From contig JADZCC010000008.1 of the NCBI GenBank assembly GCA_020851785.1, forward strand, positions 1-54,843: a DNA stretch of 54,843 nt. Reading direction: 5' to 3'. The position numbers and the translations under genes were made by a program. Every line of letters starts with the position of its first letter. Within the stretch, counting starts at the first letter, position 1. Below the pieces are notes generated by a model. That model ran no database searches, was not told where the DNA came from, and was given only the letters and a program-made list of their open reading frames with translations. Of this stretch, positions 25,425-35,243 are shown piece after piece. The DNA comes from Anaerolineales bacterium. GTDB lineage: Bacteria; Chloroflexota; Anaerolineae; Anaerolineales; Villigracilaceae.

Positions 25425-25548
25425 AAATTCTCCGCCTCAAATTTTACCTGATTGGTCTCTCAGGAACTATCTAAATTTTAGGAACAAAGTTAATTGCCAA
25501 CTCGTCTATTTTTTGATATTCTTATTCAAGTTTAAGAGGAGCGCTCTT

Positions 25549-26001
25549 TTGAAAATCAAATTTGCTTTTTTCACCGTGTTCATTTTTCTATCCCTGGCTT
25601 GCCAATCCAGCGCTGGCAAGGTTTCCACAGAAAGTAGCTTGCCGCAACTTTCCGGCGACTGGACCATTACGTTCAGGCAATCGGGCGGGTTCGTTGGACT
25701 CTCACGCGTTATTGAAATTCAGGCAAACGGCGCATACACCGCCACCGATGAAAGAAGCCGAGAAAGTTTTAGCGGCCAACTCTCGAGCGCCGAACTTGAA
25801 GCGTTGATACAAATAGCCGAGGCGACAAAATTCTCGCAAAGTCTTGAGCCGCATGGTTGCGCCGACTGTTTTATCTACGACCTGCAAATCAGCGGAAGCG
25901 AAAGTTTTACGGCGCAAGTGGATGATGTGACGCTGTCCGATTCCGGGTTGGAGCCATTCATTGACGCCCTACGAAAAATCCTTGAACGGAATATACAATG
26001 A
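25549..26001 (+). CDS. Small lipoprotein of unknown function
   Basis: A 150-residue lipoprotein starting at a TTG with AAGAGGAG about 8 nt upstream. The signal peptide ends LSLAC (Cys18). The mature part has a beta-rich body: LSGDWTITFRQSGGFVGLSRVIEIQANGAYTATDE, then GQLSSAELEALIQIAEATKF and GCADCFIYDLQISG. The CADC pair could form a disulphide or bind metal. Its stop overlaps the next start as ATGA, so the pair is translationally coupled. Confidence 0.75.
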   Translation: MKIKFAFFTVFIFLSLACQSSAGKVSTESSLPQLSGDWTITFRQSGGFVGLSRVIEIQANGAYTATDERSRESFSGQLSSAELEALIQIAEATKFSQSLEPHGCADCFIYDLQISGSESFTAQVDDVTLSDSGLEPFIDALRKILERNIQ

Positions 26002-26528
26002 GCCTGACAGAGGCCGAATGGCTGGAGCGTTATTTAGACAGAGTTGCGCGTTCTTCAGTGGAGGGCAGTGAGGCGGTAAACTTTGTCCGCAGGCGCCACA
26101 TCAAAGTAGGCGTCAAACGGGCCCGCAAAAGCGTTGGCGCGTTTTGGACGTTAACGCGCAGAATTTATCTAAATGCCCGTTACTATACGCAGGAAGCGAC
26201 TTTAAAGGAAGATAATCTGCGGGCCGTCACATTGTTTGTCCATGAAGTGCGGCATTTGCAACAAGGCGCCAACGCCGCCATTTCCATTTATGGCGAATTG
26301 GACGCCTGGCAGGTTGAGTTTCGTTTATATAAACAACTGAGCGGCCGCAAACTCGCGCCCGCTCTGGAAGAATTAATCACCCTGCCGCTAAATTACGACC
26401 GCGCAAATTTAGCGCGCGCCCGTAGCCTAATGCACAAGTACGCAGGCTTTTGGTATCTGGCCTGGATTTTGCCCTTGTATCCGATTACATCTGAAATTCG
26501 CTATTGGTTCACACGAAAACAAAAATAG
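25998..26528 (+). CDS. Putative small zinc metallopeptidase-like protein with an HExxH motif
   Basis: A 176-residue protein whose centre reads VHEVRHLQQG, an HExxH zinc-site pattern (His82, Glu83, His86), with a possible third ligand Glu100 in YGELDAWQVEF 14 residues on, as in gluzincins. The N-terminus is basic, with KRARKSVGAFWTLTRRIYLNARYY. A hydrophobic stretch (about 151-165) near the C-terminus may anchor it in the membrane. It overlaps the upstream lipoprotein gene by 4 nt. Peptidase activity is an inference from the motif only. Confidence 0.65.
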   Translation: MSLTEAEWLERYLDRVARSSVEGSEAVNFVRRRHIKVGVKRARKSVGAFWTLTRRIYLNARYYTQEATLKEDNLRAVTLFVHEVRHLQQGANAAISIYGELDAWQVEFRLYKQLSGRKLAPALEELITLPLNYDRANLARARSLMHKYAGFWYLAWILPLYPITSEIRYWFTRKQK

Positions 26529-26577
26529 ACATTACAAAATCAACAGCATTTTTTAATGTACTTTCTTTGATTTGATA

Positions 26578-26583
26578 TACAAT
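26578..26583 (+). promoter_or_regulatory. Candidate -10 box of the structured RNA
   Basis: TACAAT within GATATACAATGG stands just before the start of the highly structured segment. No convincing -35 hexamer is visible. Confidence 0.45.
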
Positions 26584-26589
26584 GGATTC

Positions 26590-26790
26590 ATGGTACAGAA
26601 AGGAGGTTGCGATAGATAATCCGCCTGACATCGAACATTTCAAGGGAGAGGCTGAGACGCCCTAACCTGAACAAAGCTCCTGCTTTGGAATCAGACGTTC
26701 GCAAAACGGAACCAAGCGGCAATGAAAGACAGGCGCTCTCCCGGAAATACAAGTTTGACGGATGGAAGCAACACTTCCATCCGTTTTGTT
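26590..26790 (+). ncRNA. Candidate stand-alone structured non-coding RNA, about 200 nt
   Basis: There is no ORF here, but there is a -10-like box, a structured body and an intrinsic terminator. A long closing helix is built from GAAC-ATTTC-aa-GGGAGAG (26633-26650) and CTCTCCC-g-GAAAT-acaa-GTTT (26736-26756). It encloses about 85 nt with the hairpins CAAAG/CTTTG (26671-26687 area) and CGTT/AACG, and a CCTG/CAGG helix leaving a large one-sided 5' bulge. The alternative pairing GCCTG (26623-26627) with CAGGC (26730-26734) would make a pseudoknot. Size, isolation and a long bulged helix resemble 6S RNA, but I cannot assign a family. Confidence 0.6.
26758..26788 (+). terminator. Terminator of the structured RNA
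   Basis: A perfect 11-bp stem, ACGGATGGAAG (26758-26768) with CTTCCATCCGT (26774-26784), is followed by TTTG and more T residues. It also faces the end of the convergent aminotransferase gene. Confidence 0.88.
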
Positions 26791-26791
26791 A

Positions 26792-27955
26792 TTAAATCGA
26801 ATGTAAGGCTTTATTCATTCGATCCAGTCCGCGTTTGAGCAGTTCGCGCGAAGTTCCAAAATTTAGACGAATGTGGCCCGCGCCTGCTTTGCCGAAAATC
26901 TTCCCTTCGCTCACGGCCACTTTGGCGTTCTTTAGGAAAAATTCATAAGGCGAGCCTTCAATTTCGGTTTGCGTAAAATCCAGCCAGGCCAGGTAGGTTG
27001 CGTCTGGAATAGTCAGGCGCACGTTCGGCATGTGTTCGCTGACATAACCTGTCACAAAATCGCGGTTATCGGTCAGATATTTTCTTAATTCTTTTAGCCA
27101 GGCGTCGCACTTGCCGGAAAAGGCCGTATTGGCGGCATGTAACCCCAAACTGCCGACGTGCAGACGCAAATGATTGACTTCGTTTTCAAAACGCGCGCGC
27201 AACTCCGGGTTGGGGATAATGGCAAATCCACAGAACAAACCGGGGATATTAAAGGTTTTGGACGGCGAAACCAAAGTGATTGTATTTTTCTCAATCTCGC
27301 GTCCCAACTTTGCCATTGGCGTAAATTGATTGCCGCTCAACAATAGTTCTGAATGAATTTCATCCGAAACGATTACGACCTTGTGACGAATACAAATCTC
27401 CGCCATGCGCGTCAATTCTTTTTTGCTGAAAATAATTCCCAAAGGATTATGTGGATTGCAGAGCAGGAAGATTCCGGCTTTTTTGACGCGTTGTTCAAGC
27501 AGATCCCAGTCAATCTCATAATTCAGTACGTTGCCGTTGACCTTTTTCACGAACGGGATGTCAATTTGTGGAACGCCAACATTGTTTTTGATTTCATGGA
27601 ATTCGTTATAGACCGGGGTTTGAATAGCCACACCGCGCTTGGGCGAAGCGAAGACTCGCGCCGCCACCGAAAACCCACTGACGATGCCCGTCACCGTCAC
27701 CACGGCTTCCGGCTTTATTTTCCAGTTATATAAAGCGTTCATCCGCGCGGCGACCGTTTCTTTTAAGGTCGAAGCTGGCATTTCATATCCCAACACGCCA
27801 TGCTCAATTTGTTTATGTAAGGTTTCTAAAATTGGGCGCGGCGCGGGGAAATCCATATCCGCCACCCACATCGGCAAAATATCTTTCGGGTAGGCCGTCC
27901 ACTTGGTGAACATGCTGTTCTTACGACGATCCGGGATGAGGTTAAAGTCAGTCAC
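26792..27955 (-). CDS. PatB/MalY-type aminotransferase (class I/II PLP enzyme, probable cystathionine beta-lyase)
   Basis: A 387-residue fold-type I PLP enzyme. It shows the MalY/PatB pattern WVADMDFPAPRPILETL near the start, CNPHNPLG, the PLP-contact SDEIHSELL, and the Schiff-base Lys in SPSKTFNIPGL. MalY-type proteins act as C-S beta-lyases on cystathionine. I prefer GTG 27955, because GGAG stands 6 nt upstream; an earlier GTG at 27967 has no ribosome site. It follows the O-methyltransferase gene closely. Confidence 0.9.
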   Translation of the reverse strand: MTDFNLIPDRRKNSMFTKWTAYPKDILPMWVADMDFPAPRPILETLHKQIEHGVLGYEMPASTLKETVAARMNALYNWKIKPEAVVTVTGIVSGFSVAARVFASPKRGVAIQTPVYNEFHEIKNNVGVPQIDIPFVKKVNGNVLNYEIDWDLLEQRVKKAGIFLLCNPHNPLGIIFSKKELTRMAEICIRHKVVIVSDEIHSELLLSGNQFTPMAKLGREIEKNTITLVSPSKTFNIPGLFCGFAIIPNPELRARFENEVNHLRLHVGSLGLHAANTAFSGKCDAWLKELRKYLTDNRDFVTGYVSEHMPNVRLTIPDATYLAWLDFTQTEIEGSPYEFFLKNAKVAVSEGKIFGKAGAGHIRLNFGTSRELLKRGLDRMNKALHSI

Positions 27956-27971
27956 GATTTGCTCCACTTGA

Positions 27972-28613
27972 TTATTTTTTATAAGCCACGATCATGCCGT
28001 CGCGCATCGGCGCCAGCGAAACAACCCAATCTGAATCTTGAGTAATGGCGCGGGTAAATTCGCGCACGCCTTGAGTTTCTTCAGAACGATCTTGTTGATT
28101 AAAAATTCTGCCATGCCAAAGCATGTTATCAATGATTAATACTCCGCCGCTCCGCAGTTTCGCTTTGATGATCGGTAGAGATGCGAGATAGCCGTCCTTG
28201 TCAATGTCATTGAAGATGATGTCAAAAGGGCCGGGCGTCTCCTTCAAAAGCCCAACTGCTTCGCCCAGATGAAATTGAACCAACTCCGCGCCGGTTAGCT
28301 TGGCTAAATGGGCGCGCGCCAAAGCAGAGAGTTCCTTATCCCAAACTGTATGATGCACAACGCCGCCGCCATTTTCCTTGAGCGCCTTCATAAACCAGGC
28401 GGTTGAATATCCATAGCCGGAACCCAACTCAAAGATGGATTTCGCCTGCAAAATCCGCGCCAGTTGATAGCAATACTGTCCGCAGGCTGGCCCAATGATT
28501 GGGAATTTATTTTTCTCAGCGTAGGCTTCCATCGCAAAAAGTTCCGCTTCACGCGGCGGAACGAGCGTCTCCAAGTACTGTTGGGTTGCTGAATATGTTA
28601 ACAAGTCGTCCAT
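27972..28613 (-). CDS. SAM-dependent O-methyltransferase (catechol/caffeoyl-CoA type)
   Basis: A 213-residue class I methyltransferase. The SAM motif is SIFELGSGYGYSTAWF near residues 60-75. The metal/catalytic elements are FNDIDKDGYLASL and LIIDNMLWHG, as in the Mg-dependent catechol and caffeoyl-CoA O-methyltransferases. ATG 28613 is chosen because GGAGG stands 5 nt upstream; the in-frame TTG at 28625 overlaps that site. A TATAAT box lies at 28641-28646. Substrate is unknown. Confidence 0.9.
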   Translation of the reverse strand: MDDLLTYSATQQYLETLVPPREAELFAMEAYAEKNKFPIIGPACGQYCYQLARILQAKSIFELGSGYGYSTAWFMKALKENGGGVVHHTVWDKELSALARAHLAKLTGAELVQFHLGEAVGLLKETPGPFDIIFNDIDKDGYLASLPIIKAKLRSGGVLIIDNMLWHGRIFNQQDRSEETQGVREFTRAITQDSDWVVSLAPMRDGMIVAYKK

Positions 28614-28640
28614 TTTAGCCTCCAATAAAACTTTCTCGTA

Positions 28641-28646
28641 ATTATA
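28641..28646 (-). promoter_or_regulatory. -10 box of the O-methyltransferase gene
   Basis: TATAAT on the minus strand lies immediately after the hairpin at 28646-28688 and gives a leader of about 20 nt that contains GGAGG. Confidence 0.6.
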
Positions 28647-28688
28647 GCTTTAATGCCCCCGCCAGCAAAACTGACGGGGGCTAAAGCT
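28646..28688. terminator. Long hairpin between the ABC permease and O-methyltransferase genes
   Basis: AGCTTTA (28646-28652) pairs with TAAAGCT (28682-28688), enclosing GCCCCCG/CGGGGGC and CAG/CTG. This makes a stem of about 17 bp. It follows the permease stop (minus) and abuts the next -10 box. The T-run after it is weak, so termination is likely but not certain. Confidence 0.55.
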
Positions 28689-28731
28689 TTGGACTTTCTA
28701 TTTAAATCTCTTCGTCGCGCAGAGGCTTTAA

Positions 28732-31125
28732 TTATTCGTAAGCCAGCGTATCTCGAACGGTTAGCTTTGAGGCCCTTCGGGCGGGCCAGGCGCTAGCCAC
28801 AGCGCCCAACACAACCGTAAAAATCAACCAGGCGACGCTTCCGCTGGGGCCGAAGACAGCCGGCATGGGCGCGGTCAGAATCGCGACTCCCACGCCATAG
28901 CACAAAAGATTGGTAATCGGAATCGAAACCAAAATGCTAATCGCCCAGCTCACAATTCCAATCACCAGGCCTTCAGTAAGCACAATCCCTTGAATATCGC
29001 CATTGCTGGCGCCAATGGCGCGCATGACCCCAATCTCACGGGTTCGTTCAAGAACGTTAATGCTCATGGTGCCCATCAAGCCCAACCCGCCAACCACGGC
29101 AATCAAACTCGCCATGACCAGTAAAAAGTAAACCAGCACGTCCGTTTGAGCTTGTTGTTCTTCAATAAACTCAGTGCCCAATTGAGTGGAAGCCACTTGA
29201 ACGCCGCGTTGTGCAAACGCTAATTGAACCTGCTCGCTCACCCTGCGCTGAGTCAGGGTATCGTGTCCGGCGGTGGTAATCCGAAGCGAATAAGCCATGC
29301 CGGGTTCGCCAACCAACGCGCTTAAATATTCATAATTGGCATACAGCAATGGCGGGCTGACATTTCCGGCCAGGCTGTATGTGCCGACAATTAGCCATTG
29401 GGTCTCCTTGCCGTTGACTTCAATGGTCAGCCAGTCGCCGGGTTTCAAATCTGGAAAGATGTTTAGTAAATGATTGCCAATCACGATTGCATTTTCATCG
29501 CCCGGCTGTAACCAGCGCCCGGAAGTGATGATCGGATTGATCAATTTGGAGGCGGCGGGCGGCGCGACAAATAAAATCTGCGTCCCGGCCTGATCCTCTC
29601 CCATTTTTAAGGTGCCGGTATATTCCAACCAACCTTCAGCGCCTTCCACTCCCGGAACGCTTTCGGCAATTTTAGCGACTTTATCAAAACGATAGCCATG
29701 CTCAAAAGAGAGGTTAATGTCCGCCAAAAAATAGCCTTGCATGTCTTCAATCACCTTGTCGAACGAAGCCCAGACATTGTAAACCGCAATAAAAACCGCG
29801 CCGCCTAACACCAGGGTGAATAAAGTTAACCCCAGGCGAACTTTTCGCCTGAAGGTATTTCGCAAAGAGATTTGAATCGCTCGCGGAAGCCAGGTTGATT
29901 TGGAACTGACCGAACCCTTCCCAGCCTGCGCATTGCCGCCCAAACCATAATCGCTTAAAGCCTCGCGAACCGTAACGCGGACGTTGCTATACACTGGAAA
30001 CAGGGACGCCAGTAAGGGGATGAGCGCCGCCACAAAAATTTGTTGAGCGATCGCGCCCGGGTAACTATGATACGGGATTGGATAAAAATTTAACCACGCG
30101 GCCATGCCGCCGCCAATGGCCGCGGCGGCGCCATTGCCCAAAGGTATGGCGATCAACAACGCGCCCAAACTAAAGCCTAAAATCAAAACCAGATACATGC
30201 CCGCAATTTGACCCACTCCGCCGCCAATGGCGCGCATCACGCCAATTTGACGGGTCTGTTGCGTCATCAGGGCGGTAATTGTATTCACAATTAAAAAACC
30301 GCTCAACACAACTGTTAAATAGCCCAGCGCGCTCAACACAAAAAATACGCCCTGCGTAATGCTGTAAGCAAAATGATGGCCCGGCTGATAGACGTTCACA
30401 AAATATACGGTCGCGCCCGCCCGTTTCAGCCGATCGGCGACAGCTTGCGCGACTTCGGTGACGTGATCTGCATCGGTTGGGTTCTCGGCAACGCTAATCG
30501 CAAGTTGTCCATAAGTGGAAGAGTCTCCGCCCAGCCATTCCAGCGTGCTGAGGTCAACATATCCATTGGCTTGTTTGGTAAAGCTATAGGGAAATCCGGT
30601 GACCGAGTGCATGTACCCGGCAAACTTAAGCTCGCGCCGCTTGCCGTTACTTAATTCGATCAAAATCATATCGCCAGGCTTGTAACCAAGCGCCATCGCG
30701 CTGGCGTCTAAAATTATTTCTTTTTCTGCATACTGCGGAACGACGGTTTCGCCCTGCGCCGGTTTCAAATGATTCAAGGTCATTGCGCCTGGGTCGTCCA
30801 CGCCGGTAAACTGAATGTCAATCAACGTTCCATCCGGGCGGACAATTTTCCCGCCCACAGAGGAAACCCCCTCCGCCGCATCCACACCCGGCACAGTGCG
30901 CGCCATCTGCGCCAGTTCATCGTCAACCGGATACGCATAAATCTCAGCTTCAGATGGATGGGCGGATAGATAATCCGCATCCATGCTTTCATTCATGTAA
31001 AACCCCATGTTACTGGTAAACCCAACCGCAAACGTTCCCACCGCAATAGTGGCGATGGTTAAGAAGGTTCGCCCGCGATTACCCCAAAAATCCGCCCAGA
31101 CTTTTTTCCAACGACTGCTTAACAT
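28732..31125 (-). CDS. FtsX-family ABC transporter permease (MacB-like, duplicated)
   Basis: A 797-residue membrane protein. An N-terminal helix and an extracytoplasmic MacB-PCD-like domain (about 40-245) lead into an FtsX core with [25 protein letters not shown] near 275-300. A second unit repeats the plan from about residue 420, ending with [27 protein letters not shown] and three more helices. The duplicated form with about eight helices is typical of stand-alone LolCDE/MacB-like exporters. It overlaps the ATPase gene by 7 nt and, with the adaptor lipoprotein, forms a tripartite exporter. Confidence 0.92.
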   Translation of the reverse strand: MLSSRWKKVWADFWGNRGRTFLTIATIAVGTFAVGFTSNMGFYMNESMDADYLSAHPSEAEIYAYPVDDELAQMARTVPGVDAAEGVSSVGGKIVRPDGTLIDIQFTGVDDPGAMTLNHLKPAQGETVVPQYAEKEIILDASAMALGYKPGDMILIELSNGKRRELKFAGYMHSVTGFPYSFTKQANGYVDLSTLEWLGGDSSTYGQLAISVAENPTDADHVTEVAQAVADRLKRAGATVYFVNVYQPGHHFAYSITQGVFFVLSALGYLTVVLSGFLIVNTITALMTQQTRQIGVMRAIGGGVGQIAGMYLVLILGFSLGALLIAIPLGNGAAAAIGGGMAAWLNFYPIPYHSYPGAIAQQIFVAALIPLLASLFPVYSNVRVTVREALSDYGLGGNAQAGKGSVSSKSTWLPRAIQISLRNTFRRKVRLGLTLFTLVLGGAVFIAVYNVWASFDKVIEDMQGYFLADINLSFEHGYRFDKVAKIAESVPGVEGAEGWLEYTGTLKMGEDQAGTQILFVAPPAASKLINPIITSGRWLQPGDENAIVIGNHLLNIFPDLKPGDWLTIEVNGKETQWLIVGTYSLAGNVSPPLLYANYEYLSALVGEPGMAYSLRITTAGHDTLTQRRVSEQVQLAFAQRGVQVASTQLGTEFIEEQQAQTDVLVYFLLVMASLIAVVGGLGLMGTMSINVLERTREIGVMRAIGASNGDIQGIVLTEGLVIGIVSWAISILVSIPITNLLCYGVGVAILTAPMPAVFGPSGSVAWLIFTVVLGAVASAWPARRASKLTVRDTLAYE

Positions 31126-31898
31126 GCCGGGACTCTTTCCGCTTCGCTCTCCCCGACAGCCTGCTCTAGCGATTCTCGAAGCATTTGCCCATCCGCAATA
31201 TGCGCAACGCGATGCGTTTGTTTGGCCAGCGTAACGTCATGCGTTACGATCACAATGGCCTTGCCCTTCGCCACCAAATCGTTGAACAAGGCAAACACCG
31301 ATTCAGCGGTTTTCGAATCCAAGTTGCCGGTCGGCTCATCTGCAATCAAAAGCGGCGGATCATTGGCCAGCGCGCGCGCAATCGCCACACGCTGTTGTTG
31401 TCCGCCAGAAAGCGCCGAAGGCAGTTTGTACGCATGGTCGGCAAGTTCAATCAACTCCAACAACTCCATCGCCCGCTTTTTTCTTTCATTCATCGGATAG
31501 GTGCGGCAAAAATCCATTGGCAACATGATATTTTCCAGGGCTGAAATCATGGGAAGCAATTGAAAAAACTGGAATACAATGCCCAGGTTCCGGCCGCGCC
31601 AGCGCGCCATTTTATTCTCGCCCAGTTCATGCACGGGCGTTCCATTGACCCAGACCTCGCCTGTGGTGGGGCGATCAATCCCGGTAATCATATTGAGCAG
31701 GGTGCTTTTACCGCTTCCCGACTTGCCCACAATGCTGACGAATTCACCCGCGCTAATTTGAAACTCCACGTTCTTAAGCGCGTGATAATCCCCGGCCACC
31801 GTCTTGTAATATTTGTTAACTTCGCGCAAATCTACAATGGGGCGGTTGCGTTCTCCAGCTTCCGCATCATTCTTTTTCTTGAAAAAAGAAATCTTCAT
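31119..31898 (-). CDS. ABC transporter ATP-binding protein (LolD/MacB type)
   Basis: A 259-residue ATPase of the MacB/LolD branch. It has Walker [10 protein letters not shown] (58-66), the Q-loop VFQFFQLLP, the signature [16 protein letters not shown], Walker [13 protein letters not shown] and the switch HDVTLAK. Two ATGs occur in tandem; the second (31898) has AGAGG at the better spacing of 5 nt. An N-terminal basic segment (KISFFKKKN) is extra. Substrate could be a lipoprotein, peptide or antimicrobial compound. Confidence 0.93.
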   Translation of the reverse strand: MKISFFKKKNDAEAGERNRPIVDLREVNKYYKTVAGDYHALKNVEFQISAGEFVSIVGKSGSGKSTLLNMITGIDRPTTGEVWVNGTPVHELGENKMARWRGRNLGIVFQFFQLLPMISALENIMLPMDFCRTYPMNERKKRAMELLELIELADHAYKLPSALSGGQQQRVAIARALANDPPLLIADEPTGNLDSKTAESVFALFNDLVAKGKAIVIVTHDVTLAKQTHRVAHIADGQMLRESLEQAVGESEAERVPAC

Positions 31899-31924
31899 CA
31901 TAACCTCTGCTATCCGCGCCTGGC

Positions 31925-32929
31925 CTATTCAAAGGTAACTACGGCGGTCATCCCCCAGCGCATGGCGGCGTCCTGATCCGTCAACAAAATGACAACCTCG
32001 TAAACCACATCGCCTTGATTCTCAGCGTAGTTCTGGCTAATCGTCAATACATGTCCCTTGAATTTCTTATTCGGAAAGGTATCCAGGCTAACGGTTACAG
32101 GCTGGCCTTCTTTAACTTTGACCACGTCAATTTCAGTCAGGTCGGTGGTTTTGACGATCCAACTGGAGGTATCTGCAATGGTCGCCACAGGCTGGCCAGC
32201 GGATCTAAATTCGCCGACTTTCAAATCCAAGTTGGTAAGCGTTCCGGCAAATGGAGCGCGAATTTCCGCATTAGCCAACGCGGCGCGCGCTCCGGCCGTG
32301 CCTTCCGCAAAAGAAGGGTCTTGCAGGGAATCGTAGTTCCGTTGCGCAAGGATCAGGCGCGAATTCGCGTCCTGCAAAGCCGACTCAAGTTCCAGCCATT
32401 GAATGGCCTTGCGATATTTGGCCCAGGCGTTATCCAAAGCTTTTTTATAATTTCGGGCGGAATCAGTCGCCGCATTTTTATAGGGTTCAAAATCGGCGCG
32501 CGCCTTATTTAGGCCGGCCAGTTCCGCCTTCACCGCCTCCGAAGGAGTCAGATTGGCATAACTGGCAGGCACGTCAAAATTATCCAGCTTAAATTGCGCG
32601 TCCCGCACGTCCTGATAAGCCGCAGTCAGTTCATCGGCGGCGGTGGCTTGAGCGGCTTCAAGCGTTTGCGCCTCGCTGGATTCCAAACGGGCAATCACAT
32701 CGCCCGGGGCAACGGTTTCGCCTTCAGATTTTAAGACCTCGCTAATTAATCCATTGGCATTCAAGGCCAGTTCGGTATAGCGCAGAGGTTCCAGCCGCCC
32801 TTCAGAAATAATCGTATCGTCTGCAATCACCGTCGGAATGGGCGTCGCTTCCGCTGTGGCCGGGGCTGTCCCGCAAGCCACAATGGACAGGGCTAACAAA
32901 ATAGGAATAAAGAGTTTCAATGCTTTCAT
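31925..32929 (-). CDS. HlyD/MacA-type periplasmic adaptor lipoprotein
   Basis: A 334-residue membrane-fusion protein whose signal ends LSIVAC (Cys19). The lipoyl half-motifs flank a coiled-coil: GLISEVLKSEGETVAPGDVIARLES before it and ANAEIRAPFAGTLTNLDLKVGEFRSAGQPVATIAD after. The hairpin (about 95-205) is long and Ala/Gln/Asn-rich. It is the first gene of the three-gene exporter operon, 26 nt before the ATPase gene. In a monoderm envelope it would act outside the membrane without an outer-membrane channel. Confidence 0.9.
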   Translation of the reverse strand: MKALKLFIPILLALSIVACGTAPATAEATPIPTVIADDTIISEGRLEPLRYTELALNANGLISEVLKSEGETVAPGDVIARLESSEAQTLEAAQATAADELTAAYQDVRDAQFKLDNFDVPASYANLTPSEAVKAELAGLNKARADFEPYKNAATDSARNYKKALDNAWAKYRKAIQWLELESALQDANSRLILAQRNYDSLQDPSFAEGTAGARAALANAEIRAPFAGTLTNLDLKVGEFRSAGQPVATIADTSSWIVKTTDLTEIDVVKVKEGQPVTVSLDTFPNKKFKGHVLTISQNYAENQGDVVYEVVILLTDQDAAMRWGMTAVVTFE

Positions 32930-33145
32930 GAGTTGTAATCCTTTGGCGTAAAGTTAAAAAATTTCGTACAGCGCAAGACGAATACACGACATACGCCGCC
33001 TATTGAAAATAGTTGCAGAAAATCGGGAGCGCTTCGCCCTCATACCGCCGCTTCAACTCAAATATCTCTTCGTCCAAATTTGAATCCACTTGTTACAATT
33101 GCCTCGTGATACCCGCACTTTAATCCAATAGATTCTGGAGGAACG

Positions 33146-35167
33146 ATGCACCAAGTCGCTTTATTGATTAATATCGCCATGGCCCTGGTGGTGGCATTTA
33201 TCGGCGGGATCATTGCGCGGAAAGTGGGCCTGCCCACCATCGTCGGCTACTTAATCGCCGGAATTGCCATTGGCCCGTTTACGCCCGGTTTCGTTGGCGA
33301 CACAAACGCCATCAGCCAGTTGGCTGAGTTGGGCATCATCTTTTTGATGTTCGGCGTGGGTTTGCACTTCTCAATTGAAGATTTATTAAAAGTGAAAAAC
33401 ATCGCCCTGCCCGGCGCGCTGGGGCGCATGGCTCTCAGCGTCATGCTGGGCTTTGGGTTTGGCCAACTCGCCGGTTGGGAGCCAACCTCCAGCATCGTCA
33501 TCGGGATGGCGATCTCTGTCGCCAGTACGGTGGTGTTACTCCGCAACTTGACGGATAGCGGACAATCGAACACGCCGCCGGCCAAGGCCGTTATCGGCTG
33601 GGTCATCGTTGAAGACCTGGCCACGGTCCTCATCCTCGTGCTTTTGCCCACTCTTGCAAATCGCGCTGACGGCTTCAATTTAGGCGCATTCATGCTAACG
33701 CTAATAAAAGCCGCCACCTTCGTCGTTCTGGCATACTTCGTTGGCAAAAAAATCATCCCGTGGATCCTGGCCCGCATTGCCCATACCCGCTCGCGCGAGT
33801 TGTTTATCCTTGCGGTTTTAGCGATTGCATTAGGCATTGCCTTAAGCGCCGCCGAACTCTTCGGCGTATCCTTTGCGCTGGGCGCGTTCGTTGCAGGCAT
33901 CGTCGTCAACGAATCGCCTCTAAGCCATCAGGTTGCGGCGGATGTCCTGCCATTTCAAGAGGCCTTCGCCGTGCTGTTCTTTGTGTCAATTGGCATGTTG
34001 GTCAACCCGCTGTATATCTTCAACAACTACGCAATCATCCTGGCCTTTGCGGCTTTAATCATCATTGGCAAATCTTTGGCCACCCTCTTTCTAGGATTCG
34101 TCCTGCCCTGGCCCGGACAAACCACTTTGGTTTTAGCCGCGTTCTTAAGCCAAATTGGCGAGTTCTCTTTCATTATGGGACAGGAGGGCGTAAAACTGGG
34201 GTTGATTAATCAAGACCAATATTCCCTCATCCTCGCAGGCGCGCTCATTTCCATCATCCTCAATCCGCTGGTCATTTGTCTCGTTGGGCCAACCCAAGCC
34301 TGGTTGCAGAAAATGCCGTTCGTCTGGCGTGTCTTCAATCGGCACGCGCCGCACCTGCCAAAGCCAGAGGGAGCCTTGCAGGCCCATGTCGTCATCATCG
34401 GCTATGGGCGGGTCGGTCGTCACATTGTCAACCTCCTCGGGCGGCTGACCATTCCGCACCTTGTAATTGAAGCGGATGTGGAGCGTGTGGAAGAACTCAA
34501 CGCGCGAAACATTCCAACTTTATATGGAGACGCTTCCAACTCTGAAATCCTCATTCACGCCGGTTTGGAAAAAGCGCGCGCCCTGGTTGTGGCTGGGCCA
34601 AACGAACCAGCCAGCGAATTGGTGGTCGCCACCGCCAAACAATTGGCGCCCAAACTCCCGATCATTGCGCGCGCCGCCACCGAAGCGGGCATCGCGCAAC
34701 TTGCCCAACTTGGCGCGCAGGATGTGATTCACCCTGAACTGGAAGGCGGGTTGGAAATTGTCCGTCACACGCTCCTCAGCCTCAACTTTCCGGTACAGGA
34801 GATTATTCATTATATGGATGCCGTGCGCGATGATCACTACGACTTGCAAGTCAACACGGCCGAAGAACACCGCCTCTTACATGACCTGATTCATGCCACA
34901 CACAACATAGAGATCGTCTGGCTGACGGTGACTCCCGAAAATCCCCTCATCGGACAAAGCATTGCCGCGGCCAATCTGCGTTCTCAAACTGGCGCGTCCA
35001 TTGTCGCCATCCTACGCGACAAACAGACGATTGCCAACCCAAAATCGCACACCATTTTCAAAGCGGAAGATCGCGTTAGCTTCATTGGCGATAAAGAACA
35101 AATTGAAGCGGTGGAACAGCTTTTCTCGCAGGCGCAACCCACCGCAGGCGTGGAATGGGAAACTTAA
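33146..35167 (+). CDS. Kef-type cation:proton antiporter with RCK domains
   Basis: A 673-residue CPA2-family K+/H+ (or Na+/H+) antiporter. About twelve membrane helices occupy residues 1-390, including GLPTIVGYLIAGIAIGPFTPG and the ISVASTVVLL and VIVEDLATVLIL transport motifs. A cytoplasmic RCK-N domain starts at HVVIIGYGRVGRHI near 413-426, and an RCK-C domain ends the protein (about 585-665). GGAGG precedes the ATG. NAD(H) or another ligand may gate it through RCK-N. It is a single-gene unit. Confidence 0.93.
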   Translation: MHQVALLINIAMALVVAFIGGIIARKVGLPTIVGYLIAGIAIGPFTPGFVGDTNAISQLAELGIIFLMFGVGLHFSIEDLLKVKNIALPGALGRMALSVMLGFGFGQLAGWEPTSSIVIGMAISVASTVVLLRNLTDSGQSNTPPAKAVIGWVIVEDLATVLILVLLPTLANRADGFNLGAFMLTLIKAATFVVLAYFVGKKIIPWILARIAHTRSRELFILAVLAIALGIALSAAELFGVSFALGAFVAGIVVNESPLSHQVAADVLPFQEAFAVLFFVSIGMLVNPLYIFNNYAIILAFAALIIIGKSLATLFLGFVLPWPGQTTLVLAAFLSQIGEFSFIMGQEGVKLGLINQDQYSLILAGALISIILNPLVICLVGPTQAWLQKMPFVWRVFNRHAPHLPKPEGALQAHVVIIGYGRVGRHIVNLLGRLTIPHLVIEADVERVEELNARNIPTLYGDASNSEILIHAGLEKARALVVAGPNEPASELVVATAKQLAPKLPIIARAATEAGIAQLAQLGAQDVIHPELEGGLEIVRHTLLSLNFPVQEIIHYMDAVRDDHYDLQVNTAEEHRLLHDLIHATHNIEIVWLTVTPENPLIGQSIAAANLRSQTGASIVAILRDKQTIANPKSHTIFKAEDRVSFIGDKEQIEAVEQLFSQAQPTAGVEWET

Positions 35168-35227
35168 TCCACTGGTAAATTAGTACTAGCGCTGCGCCGT
35201 CAGGTTGAATCGTCAGTTTGCTTCGGT

Positions 35228-35233
35228 TATATT
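35228..35233 (+). promoter_or_regulatory. -10 box of the histidine kinase gene
   Basis: TATATT ends 10 nt before the ATG at 35244. There is no ribosome binding site, so a near-leaderless mRNA is predicted. Confidence 0.5.
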
Positions 35234-35243
35234 AACCTTACTC

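Noticed and set aside
26640..26690. Resemblance to a TPP riboswitch (CTGAGA followed by CCCT and AACCTGA).
   Set aside because: The expected GCGxAGGGA segment and P3/P5 helices are missing, the terminator follows directly and no gene lies downstream on that strand. The match is probably chance.
28646..28688. The long hairpin as a riboswitch for the O-methyltransferase.
   Set aside because: It lies upstream of that gene's -10 box and so would not be in its transcript. It is better seen as the 3' end structure of the ABC permease transcript.
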